NCBI GenBank assembly: GCA_029262955.1
Contig: JAJCYL010000083.1
Coordinates: 1 to 16,803 of the forward strand
Direction of reading: 5' to 3'
Source: Cytophagales bacterium
Lineage (GTDB): Bacteria; Bacteroidota; Bacteroidia; Cytophagales; Cyclobacteriaceae
DNA: 16,803 nucleotides
A program made the position numbers and the translations under genes. Positions 6,566-13,645 of this stretch are shown here, one piece after another. The notes under the pieces were generated by a model. That model was given only the letters and a program-made list of their open reading frames with translations. It was not told the origin of the DNA and made no database searches. Each line of letters opens with the position of its first letter. The stretch's first letter is position 1.

Positions 6566-7789
6566 ATGAAGAAATTAATTGGCCCATTTAAACAGATAAT
6601 CACTTTGAGGGGAATTCCTTTAAAGGGTCCAATTGGTGATGACCAGTTGGAGATAATTTCTGATGGAGGATTATTAATTGAAAACGGCTCTATACTTCAG
6701 ATAGGTGCTTTCTCTAAATTTGAAGGGAAGTTTGAGGTTGAAGAAATCAAGTCTGACCTGGTATTACTGCCCGGCCTTATTGATAGCCATACCCATATGT
6801 GTTGGGGAGGTACCAGGGCTGAAGATTATGCGCTGAGGATTTCAGGAGCTACCTATCAGGAAATATTAAAACGGGGAGGAGGTATTCACGAATCTGTTAG
6901 AAAAACCCGAAAGTCAACACCTGAGGAATTGACAAATTCATTAAGAGGGAGAGCGATGAGACATGCCAGAGAAGGTGTTACTACAGTTGAAATCAAAAGT
7001 GGGTATGGGCTCAATGTTCAAGATGAAATAAAAATGCTTGAAGTTATAGCGAGCATTGGTGAGCAGTTGCCCATCAACATCATATCAACCTGCCTCGCAG
7101 CTCATGTACGCTCAAAGGAATTCGAGGATAATCGGACATATCTTGATTTTATAGTAAACTCATTATTTCCTGACCTTAAGTCAAGAAAGTTGACCAATCG
7201 AGTCGACATTTTCGTTGAGGAGAATGCTTTCAATGTCGAGGATTCTAAATATTATCTATCTCAAGCCAGGAAGGCTGGTTTTGAATTGACAGTACATGCT
7301 GATCAATTTAGTACTTCGGGAAGCCGTTTAGCAGTTGAAATGGGAGCCTTAAGTGCCGATCATCTTGAAAGTACCGCAGCGAAGGAAATTAAATTGTTGT
7401 CAGCATCCAATACAGTAGGTACTGTATTACCGGGAGCTTCTATAGGTTTAGGTATGCAATTTGCGCCAGCAAGAAAGTTACTTGATGCTGGTGCATGTGT
7501 GGCCATAGCTAGCGATTGGAATCCAGGATCCGCACCTATGGGAGATTTGCTTGTTCAGGCTGCTTTGATTGGTGCCTATGAAAAGCTAAGTACGGCAGAA
7601 ACTTTTGCTGGAATTACTTTTCGAGCTGCAAAAGCGCTGGGACTTAGCGACAGAGGGACATTGGAGTCTGGTAAATTGGCAGATCTAATAGCTTTTGAGG
7701 TGAGCGATTACAGAGAGATTTTATGGCACCAGGGAAAGTTAAAACCATGCCTGGTTTGGAAAGAAGGAAATTTGATAGAAAATGACTGA
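6566..7789 (+). CDS. hutI: Imidazolonepropionase
   Basis: A 407-residue amidohydrolase that opens the ring of 4-imidazolone-5-propionate to N-formimino-L-glutamate, the third step of histidine breakdown. The metal-binding H75-T-H77 sits in LLPGLIDSHTHMCWGGTRAE. VEIKSGYGL (~141-149), STCLAAH (H180), LTVHADQFS (H244), ADHLE and IASDWNPGSAPMGDLL (D317) complete the HutI signature. In particular, GGTRAEDYALRISGATYQEI and SDWNPGS separate it from other amidohydrolases. Length is normal. The other Hut genes (histidase, urocanase, formiminoglutamase) are not in the window. The 3' end overlaps the N-acetyltransferase gene by 8 nt, so the two are almost certainly one transcript. Inverted repeats upstream may be regulatory. 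Confidence 0.95.
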   Translation: MKKLIGPFKQIITLRGIPLKGPIGDDQLEIISDGGLLIENGSILQIGAFSKFEGKFEVEEIKSDLVLLPGLIDSHTHMCWGGTRAEDYALRISGATYQEILKRGGGIHESVRKTRKSTPEELTNSLRGRAMRHAREGVTTVEIKSGYGLNVQDEIKMLEVIASIGEQLPINIISTCLAAHVRSKEFEDNRTYLDFIVNSLFPDLKSRKLTNRVDIFVEENAFNVEDSKYYLSQARKAGFELTVHADQFSTSGSRLAVEMGALSADHLESTAAKEIKLLSASNTVGTVLPGASIGLGMQFAPARKLLDAGACVAIASDWNPGSAPMGDLLVQAALIGAYEKLSTAETFAGITFRAAKALGLSDRGTLESGKLADLIAFEVSDYREILWHQGKLKPCLVWKEGNLIEND

Positions 7790-8600
7790 GGGGCTTCAAA
7801 ATTTTAATTGGAAACAAAAAATTCCCAAAATTGACGTAGAACGATACCTGCGTAGAACTGGTTACGAGGCCTTATCTCTGCCAACATTAGATTACTTAAA
7901 AAAACTGCACAAAAACCATTTGTTGTCTATTCCATTTGAAAACCTGGACATTCATTGGCAGCGGGAGATTATTTTAGATGTGGATAAAATTTATGAAAAA
8001 ATCGTGCTCAGTCGAAGGGGTGGGTTTTGCTATGAATTAAATGGTTTGTTTTACGTCCTCTTGTTGAATTTGGGGTTCAGTTGTCGCCTGATTTCGTGTC
8101 GCGTTATTAATGACAAAGGTGAAGAAAGTGGGGATTACGATCATATGGCGATTATAGTAGACATTGATGGGGTTTTGTATCTAGTAGACGTTGGTTTTGG
8201 CGAGTTATTTCTTGAACCAAAGAAGATACTGACCGATCATGTGCAGGTGGATTACAACAAGTATTTCAAGTTTTCATTAGATGGCAATGATGAATATACT
8301 CTTCACAGCTCATCCGATTCCTCATTATTCAAGAAGGAGTATATTTTTTCTACCCAAACGAAGCAATTTATTGAATTTATGCCAAGGTGCACCTGGCAGC
8401 AAACCTCAGAAGACTCACACTTCACTCAAAATAAAATTTGTTCTATCGCAACATTAGAAGGCAGGATTTCCTTAACCAGTGACAAGCTAATTGAAACTGT
8501 TAAAGGTGTACGCCATGAAACTAATCTCCTTAATGCTGACGACTTCAACTCTAAGTTGGAAGAGCTTTTCGGTATTAGTTATCCTACTTCCAGACAATAA
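7782..8600 (+). CDS. Arylamine N-acetyltransferase
   Basis: A 272-residue enzyme of the NAT family, which transfers acetyl (or other acyl) from CoA to arylamines, arylhydrazines or related amines through a cysteine thioester. The full triad is present: C83 in RRGGFCYELNGLF, H121 in YDHMAIIVD and D136 in YLVDVGFGE. The N-terminal YLRRTGY and LLSIPFENLDIH segments are also family-typical. Length matches bacterial NATs (about 270-280). The ATG lies inside the end of hutI (ATGACTGA overlap), so translation is likely coupled. Pairing of a NAT with imidazolonepropionase is not a known pathway association; the physiological acceptor is unknown. The gene faces the haemoglobin gene across a 115-bp gap in which I see no strong terminator. 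Confidence 0.92.
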   Translation: MTEGLQNFNWKQKIPKIDVERYLRRTGYEALSLPTLDYLKKLHKNHLLSIPFENLDIHWQREIILDVDKIYEKIVLSRRGGFCYELNGLFYVLLLNLGFSCRLISCRVINDKGEESGDYDHMAIIVDIDGVLYLVDVGFGELFLEPKKILTDHVQVDYNKYFKFSLDGNDEYTLHSSSDSSLFKKEYIFSTQTKQFIEFMPRCTWQQTSEDSHFTQNKICSIATLEGRISLTSDKLIETVKGVRHETNLLNADDFNSKLEELFGISYPTSRQ

Positions 8601-8715
8601 GGCAATTTGAGGATTGTATCAGAGATTAATTGGTCTAAGAGAGGGAAATCTCAATGCCTAATGAGAAGACATGCATAGCTACCATAGATTAAGACGAGGA
8701 GAGCGAATATTCGAG

Positions 8716-9099
8716 TCACTCTACCTGTGAGATTTTAATCTGAATGATGGTGGCAATAGAAATTGCTCGTTGTTTAGCTAGCTCTGCGGTTGGTCCAGAA
8801 AAATTTTCATCAATTGTAGCTTTAAATAAATTCAACCATTGATCAAAGTGACCTTTACTCAGTTTAGACTTAAAATGAAGGTCAATATGAGTCTTTATTG
8901 GATTACCCTTATAGATCGCTTTATGAAAAAGAGATGTTTCCCAGAAATCATACATTAAGGGGATATGTTTTTCCCAGTCAAGAACCACAACTTCGTTAAA
9001 AAAATGGCCGATAGTATCGTCTTTGATCACTTTTTTATAGAAGGAATCGATCAGAAACTGAATGTCTTTTCTATCGAGGATATCCCTTTCTGGAGTCAT
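8716..9099 (-). CDS. Group III truncated haemoglobin
   Basis: A 127-residue 2-on-2 globin of group III (trHbP type), a cytosolic haem protein usually linked to oxygen or nitric-oxide chemistry. Visible landmarks are FLIDSFYKKVIKDDTIGHFF (~15-34, B helix with Tyr21), W42, YDFWETSLFHK (~50-60), GNPIKTHIDLH (~65-75, distal region) and LSKGHFDQWLNLF (~80-92), which carries the probable proximal His84 and the Trp88 typical of group III. Length is normal and no export signal is present. It lies 17 bp downstream of the DUF1272 gene on the same strand, so the two are probably co-transcribed. The precise role (NO detoxification, O2 handling or another) cannot be read from sequence. Confidence 0.93.
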   Translation of the reverse strand: MTPERDILDRKDIQFLIDSFYKKVIKDDTIGHFFNEVVVLDWEKHIPLMYDFWETSLFHKAIYKGNPIKTHIDLHFKSKLSKGHFDQWLNLFKATIDENFSGPTAELAKQRAISIATIIQIKISQVE

Positions 9100-9116
9100 A
9101 TTAATATTCCCAGATG

Positions 9117-9389
9117 CTAATTCTTGTTTCTCATTACCATCTCCTTATGTTTTTTCAGGTCTACCCGTTTCAGAATTCGTTCTTTAGAAATGGGATACTT
9201 TTCAAGAAGATGATTTGGCCTTGAAGGTCTTTTTTCAAATGTTCCACCACAATTAGGACATACATTTTGAAGCACTTCGGTTGTGCAATCAATGCAAAAC
9301 GTGCATTCAAAGGTGCAAACCATTGCTTCAACGGAACCATTCGGCAAATCCTTCCCGCAATTTTCACAGTTTGGTCTTATCTCTAGCAT
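9117..9389 (-). CDS. DUF1272 domain protein, small Cys-rich zinc-binding protein
   Basis: A 90-residue protein with the DUF1272 signature beginning at its first residues, MLEIRPNCENCGKDLP. Eight cysteines (C8, C11, C25, C29, C32, C35, C44, C47) form CxxC, CxxxC and CxxC clusters consistent with two zinc sites of a RING-like or zinc-ribbon fold. The basic C-terminal tail after residue 52 is a modest extension. I chose the ATG at 9389 because DUF1272 proteins normally start with 'MLELRPNCE'; an in-frame ATG at 9425 would add 12 residues (MVTTLDIFNYSS) and cannot be excluded. The gene precedes the truncated haemoglobin gene by 17 bp on the same strand. No function is established for the family. 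Confidence 0.87.
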   Translation of the reverse strand: MLEIRPNCENCGKDLPNGSVEAMVCTFECTFCIDCTTEVLQNVCPNCGGTFEKRPSRPNHLLEKYPISKERILKRVDLKKHKEMVMRNKN

Positions 9390-9530
9390 TGACGAATAGT
9401 TGAAAATATCCAGGGTTGTAACCATTTCTCAAATGCAAGGTATTCACTTCAAAGATTAGCTCTTAACTTTTTTTAACAGCTAATTAACAGATTAAGTTGG
9501 AAACCTACGTTAGACCAAACACCCAAAAGC

Positions 9531-9746
9531 ATGAAGAACCAGAAGTTAATAACCGTAGCTCTCCTATTAAGTTTGATGTCGTTCATCATTGAAGCAGAGA
9601 GAAAATTGGCCCCCGAAGCACTCGAATTGTTGCACTCAGAGGTGATGAACATTAGATTAGCTCCAATTGATACAGAAGTTGACCAGTCCGGAGTTTTTTG
9701 TTCAACAAAATCGAATCAATTAACGTCCGATTTAGTTCGTCTGTGA
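9531..9746 (+). CDS. Small putative exported peptide, unrecognised
   Basis: A 71-codon ATG frame encodes MKNQK, a hydrophobic stretch (residues ~6-20) and a break around EAERK. This is shaped like a Sec signal peptide, or a single N-terminal anchor, in front of a roughly 48-residue tail with one Cys (residue 57). I do not recognise the family. It lies between the divergent DUF1272 gene and the membrane-anchored regulator, on the same strand as the regulator and 175 bp upstream of it, so it might be a partner or target of that protein; this is conjecture. No ribosome-binding site or consensus promoter supports the start, and the short frame could be fortuitous. Confidence 0.38.
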   Translation: MKNQKLITVALLLSLMSFIIEAERKLAPEALELLHSEVMNIRLAPIDTEVDQSGVFCSTKSNQLTSDLVRL

Positions 9747-9836
9747 TCTCATCATTAATTAGTTTCCGGCCTATATTCGGTTGGTATTGACTCCACAATA
9801 ACATAAATAGAATCCTTTACCGTCGCTGCTCCAATC

Positions 9837-9862
9837 AAGACACAACTTTTGTACCGTGTCTT
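9837..9862. repeat. Inverted repeat AAGACAC / GTGTCTT upstream of the CadC-like gene
   Basis: A 7-bp perfect inverted repeat (9837-9843 and 9856-9862) with a 12-nt spacer, about 60 bp before the regulator's start. It could be a weak terminator for the upstream small gene (the right arm runs into TTTTAT) or an operator for a dimeric regulator, possibly autoregulation by the wHTH protein itself. No further support is visible. Confidence 0.3.
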
Positions 9863-9921
9863 TTATGGGGTAAATCAATTATTTCTTGTTTTAAACAATG
9901 TGAAAACCATGTGACATTAGC

Positions 9922-12015
9922 GTGAAGATGGTCTCATTAACAAACCAACCAACCATGGTAATCTTCCGAATTAACAATTGGCGAATAGAACCGGAGATAA
10001 ACTCCATTCATTTCGAAGAACAAAAAATTGTAATCGGCCCTACACCCATGAAGTTACTCCTGGAACTCATCCGCCATCAAGGCGAAGTGGTGAGCAAGGA
10101 ATCCCTTTATACCACAGTTTGGGATGGAGTAGTGGTTAACGAAGAAACCATTAGGAAAACCATATCGACTTTAAGGCAGCATTTCACGGTAGATCAACGG
10201 ACAGGGATTGACATTGAAACCATTCGTTCGGTTGGTTACCGATTGTTGAGCAAAGTGGATGTTGTATCCGTTAAATCTAATCGGTCTGTAGTTAATAAGA
10301 TCAGGACTAATTCCAATTCAATTTATGTGTTCGTTTCGGCCATCCTTATTGCATTCGGCCTGGCAGTCTTTTGGGGTTTCAGTTCGTCGAAAAGAATTAG
10401 TTACGGTATAATTTCAAAGGGGCCTACCATAGAAAGAGTCCCTAGAATATCGAATAGTGGAGACAGGTTAATAACCGCCAGAGAAGTAGGTGAAGGCATT
10501 AATTTGGATATCGTCGAATATGATTTGATTAACCGTGGATTTCATCCTATAACGTCTTTGGTAGGTCTTGAAACTGATCCAATCTGGTCCCCGGACGATA
10601 AGAAAATTGCATTCTTACAAAGGGTGAATGACGTAGTTTCGATGTTTGAGATTGATCTGGACAATCAAGAGCACTCACTACTAACACGGGCTGATTTGAT
10701 TCCCAATCTTTCGGCTATGGACTGGTCACCTGATGGCTCAACAATTGCCTTCAGCAGTGGCGTGCATCGTAAATGGCCCTTTATTTTGAATGAGATAGAT
10801 CTTGAAACATTAATATCCAAGGCAATTACACATCCTTCTGAAGACATTATTGGGGATGTAAATCCGAGATACTCTCCGGATGGAAATAGAATGGCCTTCA
10901 TCAGATGTACGAATGAAAGTGAGTTATATGGCCAATTTATCCAGGCTGCCGGAGACATTTACATACTTAACAAGGAATCCTCCGAAACGTCTCAACTGAC
11001 TTTTAAGAATGGTGACATAACAGGATTAGACTGGTCGGAAGAGGGGAAGGAGCTTTACTTCATTGATGTGGAAAATCATTTTAAATTTCAACTAAAGTCT
11101 CTTTCTATTGAAACTGGTGATCAACAAATAATATTTGAGTCGGACAAGCTACTGAGAAATATAGACATACAGGGGAAGACAGCGGCTTTGGAAGAATGGA
11201 ACATTGAATATCAAATCGTGGGTTATAGTAAGAAAACTCATCGAATTATTGATAGGATATCCTCAGAGAATCAGAAGAATTGGATGCCCCAATTGAGTCA
11301 TTCAAAGAAAAAATTGGCATACGTTTCCACAGCTTCTGGATTTAGTGAATTGTGGGTGATGGACCTCGACACCCATGTAAAGGCTCAGTTGTCTCATTTT
11401 GGCGGACCCTTGATTAGCCATCTCGATTGGTCACCAGAGGACAACCAGATTATATTGAGCACCTCTCAAACTGGAACTGAGGCGGTTCATCTTGTCGATA
11501 TCAATAATGGTGCTATTTCAAAAACTGAAATAGAAGGTAAGGCAATATTTGATGAAACCGGAAATTTCGCTTTTAGCTACAAAGGATCAAGTTCCGGGAT
11601 ATTGAAAACGGACTTAATAAATATGGCATCATCTGAGGTTGTTGATATTGAGGTGACTTCTTTAGGCCAATGGAACAACATAATCTACTATTCGCTTAAA
11701 GGTAAAAATGGTCTTTGGTCCTATGACCTCAATAGCGGAGCAGAGAAATTGACCCTTGCACACCTTTATGAGCGGGATAATGATAATTGGACAGTGGTTA
11801 ATGATAAAATATATTTCACCGGAAGAGAGCAAAATGGAAGATCCAGGCTGTATAAATACGATATAGCCAGTGAACGAATAAGCCCATTTCACAGTAATTT
11901 TGACGGACAACAATCAACCAATTTTTCGGGAATTACTGTAGCACAGGATGAATCAATGGTATTTATCACTTTATCCGGACCGATACTCTCACAAATAAGG
12001 TTACTGGAATTGTAA
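9922..12015 (+). CDS. CadC/ToxR-like membrane-anchored winged-helix regulator with PD40/TolB-like beta-propeller
   Basis: A 697-residue one-component transcription regulator. Residues ~15-110 form an OmpR/PhoB-type winged helix (FRINNWRIEPEINSIHFEEQ, then GEVVSKESLYTTVWDGVVVN, TIRKTISTLRQHF and the wing RSVGYRLL). A single membrane segment follows at ~133-153 (IYVFVSAILIAFGLAVFWGF). The large C-terminal part has repeated PD40/WD40-like blades such as DPIWSPDDKKIAFL (~219-232), AMDWSPDGSTIAFSSG (~265-280), NPRYSPDGNRMAFIR and HLDWSPEDNQIILST, predicting a periplasmic propeller. By analogy with CadC/ToxR, DNA binding in the cytosol would respond to a signal sensed outside; the ligand is unknown. 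The first ATG is used; ATGs at codons 3 and 12 are alternatives, and codon 12 would still keep the whole domain. The gene ends 7 bp from the convergent FecR gene. Confidence 0.86.
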   Translation: MKMVSLTNQPTMVIFRINNWRIEPEINSIHFEEQKIVIGPTPMKLLLELIRHQGEVVSKESLYTTVWDGVVVNEETIRKTISTLRQHFTVDQRTGIDIETIRSVGYRLLSKVDVVSVKSNRSVVNKIRTNSNSIYVFVSAILIAFGLAVFWGFSSSKRISYGIISKGPTIERVPRISNSGDRLITAREVGEGINLDIVEYDLINRGFHPITSLVGLETDPIWSPDDKKIAFLQRVNDVVSMFEIDLDNQEHSLLTRADLIPNLSAMDWSPDGSTIAFSSGVHRKWPFILNEIDLETLISKAITHPSEDIIGDVNPRYSPDGNRMAFIRCTNESELYGQFIQAAGDIYILNKESSETSQLTFKNGDITGLDWSEEGKELYFIDVENHFKFQLKSLSIETGDQQIIFESDKLLRNIDIQGKTAALEEWNIEYQIVGYSKKTHRIIDRISSENQKNWMPQLSHSKKKLAYVSTASGFSELWVMDLDTHVKAQLSHFGGPLISHLDWSPEDNQIILSTSQTGTEAVHLVDINNGAISKTEIEGKAIFDETGNFAFSYKGSSSGILKTDLINMASSEVVDIEVTSLGQWNNIIYYSLKGKNGLWSYDLNSGAEKLTLAHLYERDNDNWTVVNDKIYFTGREQNGRSRLYKYDIASERISPFHSNFDGQQSTNFSGITVAQDESMVFITLSGPILSQIRLLEL

Positions 12016-12022
12016 TAGCCGG

Positions 12023-12970
12023 TTAATTATAAATCTCCACATTAGAACCGTTAATATTAAAATTCAAGCCGGCGGACATGCAGATAATGGAAAGAGATTT
12101 TTGCAGATCTTCATCCATAAAGTATCCAGTGAATTTTTGTGAGGTAAAGTCAAGATCACTAATTATAGCTATCGCAAATTGCCTTTCCAATTCCTCGAAT
12201 ACCTCATTCAGAGGTGTCTCTCTGAAATAATATTTCCCGTCGATCCAGCTGTCAATCTGGTCAATTTCAATTTCATAAGGATTTGTAGGCGACTTTCCTT
12301 CATACACCTGCGTGGCCAACCCTTTTGTTAGTACCACCCGCCCAGCCCCGTCATAATCAACGCTAACTTTTCCTGACAGGCACGAGATAAGGCTGTGATC
12401 GTTTCTGTTTTTAACATTAAATGAAGTGCCAAGTACAGTTACATTGGTCAACCCTGTACTAACTACAAAAGGAACATCCGAAGGTTTCACGTCAAAGAAT
12501 GCTTCACCAATCAATGATACATTCCTTTGTTTCTTCCAACCCTCACTGGAAAATTTCAATTCTGATGAGGCGTTTAGTTGCACAATTGATCCATCAGGTA
12601 GGGATATCTCCTTACGACTGCCTATTTCAGTCAGGAACTGCTGATCGTATAAGACATTATCTGGTTTTAGGGTGTATAGCAAACCAAATAAAACACTGGC
12701 GGCTACAAAAGCGGCTACGGCATTCTTAAATGATTTTGATCGATACATTGGAACGACCCGCAGATCCTCATCAATTTTTTCTTCCAAACTGGCCAGTCTG
12801 TCTTTAACACTCAATCCTTTTGGAGGTCTATACTCGGCTGCACTTTCCCAAATTCTGGAAAATTCACTGATTTCGGCGTCCGTTAGCTCCTGCCTAACTT
12901 CGTCCCTCTCCTCAGTTTTTAATAAGGGATTATGCCATTGACCGATTTTTCTGTCTTTTTGATCGCTCAT
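12023..12970 (-). CDS. FecR-family anti-sigma factor
   Basis: A 315-residue single-pass membrane anti-sigma factor. The cytosolic N-terminus (~1-80) contains an acidic helix and WESAAEYRPP, resembling the DUF4880-type sigma-binding region. A membrane segment (~82-101, KNAVAAFVAASVLFGLLYTL) leads to a periplasmic FecR domain with REIS-like KEISLPDGSIVQLNASSELKF (~120-140), VSLIGEAFFDVKPSDVPFVV (~151-170) and VLGTSFNVKN (~179-188). A C-terminal DUF4974-type secretin/TonB-like domain (~247-313, YYFRETPLNEVFEELERQF) follows. It is 58 bp downstream of the ECF sigma gene, the standard order, and should hold or activate that sigma on a periplasmic signal. Unusually, no TonB-dependent receptor follows; the next gene is the convergent regulator. 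Confidence 0.94.
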   Translation of the reverse strand: MSDQKDRKIGQWHNPLLKTEERDEVRQELTDAEISEFSRIWESAAEYRPPKGLSVKDRLASLEEKIDEDLRVVPMYRSKSFKNAVAAFVAASVLFGLLYTLKPDNVLYDQQFLTEIGSRKEISLPDGSIVQLNASSELKFSSEGWKKQRNVSLIGEAFFDVKPSDVPFVVSTGLTNVTVLGTSFNVKNRNDHSLISCLSGKVSVDYDGAGRVVLTKGLATQVYEGKSPTNPYEIEIDQIDSWIDGKYYFRETPLNEVFEELERQFAIAIISDLDFTSQKFTGYFMDEDLQKSLSIICMSAGLNFNINGSNVEIYN

Positions 12971-13028
12971 TTTTGTTTTATGCAGAGAGCCTCGAGGTTA
13001 ATACGTTTATTCAAAACATTACCCTGAG

Positions 13029-13574
13029 TCATTGTCGATTTATTTCATTTATTTTTTCTCTTATTAGCCTTAGGGCCTTGCCCATGTGGCTTTCTACAGT
13101 TTTAATGCTAACATCTGTCCGTTCCGCGATTTCCTTGTACGACAAATCCTCAAACCTGCTCATCATAAAAGTAATCCGGGTTTTCTCGGGTAGATTTTCG
13201 ATAGCCCCCAAAACCTGTTCATAAAACTCTTTTGATTCAACAATGTCCTGTGGAGACCTTCCTTCAAGGTCAAGGCGATATCCAGCCTGATGAGAGTGAA
13301 CCACTTTTTGATGTCTAAAATGGTTCATAGCTGAATTATTGGCCATTGTGAATAAGAAGGATTTAATGCTTTTACTTTCATCAAGCTGTTCCCTATTGCG
13401 CCAAACTTTTAGAAAGGTTTCCTGAAGAATATCCTCAGACAAGTCCCGATCTCCTGTTTTGTATGCTATGAAGTTGAAAACGGATTCTTGAAAGTGCTCA
13501 AATAATAATCCAAAAGCAGAACGGTCTCCACTCTTAATATTCAAAACGAGCTGTTTCAATTCTATATCATCCAA
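13029..13574 (-). CDS. ECF RNA polymerase sigma factor (FecI-like)
   Basis: A 181-residue group 4 sigma-70 factor of the Bacteroidota FecI-like subfamily. Region 2 (~15-80) includes LFEHFQESVFNFI and GDRDLSEDILQETFLKVWRN, the core-binding and -10 recognition helices. A linker (~85-112) leads to region 4 (~118-172) with AIENLPEKTRITFMMSRFE, then LSYKEIAERTDVSIKTVESH, the helix-turn-helix for -35 recognition. It is co-oriented with the FecR gene and presumably controlled by it. The start is an ATG 71 bp from the divergent propionyl-CoA synthetase start, so the two promoters share this short intergenic segment; no exact TAnnTTTG box is visible there for either gene, which may point to autoregulation by the ECF sigma itself. 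Confidence 0.95.
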   Translation of the reverse strand: MDDIELKQLVLNIKSGDRSAFGLLFEHFQESVFNFIAYKTGDRDLSEDILQETFLKVWRNREQLDESKSIKSFLFTMANNSAMNHFRHQKVVHSHQAGYRLDLEGRSPQDIVESKEFYEQVLGAIENLPEKTRITFMMSRFEDLSYKEIAERTDVSIKTVESHMGKALRLIREKINEINRQ

Positions 13575-13645
13575 GGTGATGAAGATTTTACTTTGAACTG
13601 TATAACAAGGGATCTATATTCAAAGAAAAGAAAAGTTAGCATCTT

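Noticed and set aside
8601..8715. Terminator between the convergent NAT and haemoglobin genes
   Set aside because: I could find no stable stem followed by a T-tract in either direction.
9170..9367. Second minus-strand frame overlapping the DUF1272 gene
   Set aside because: It is out of phase with the eight-Cys DUF1272 signature, which is clearly the real frame.
12426..12941. Plus-strand open frames within the FecR gene
   Set aside because: Opposite-strand shadows of a strongly supported FecR coding sequence; no recognisable domains.
13575..13645. Consensus TAnnTTTG promoter between the sigma factor and prpE genes
   Set aside because: Only near-matches such as TACTTTG and TATACAGTT are present on either strand; not close enough to annotate.
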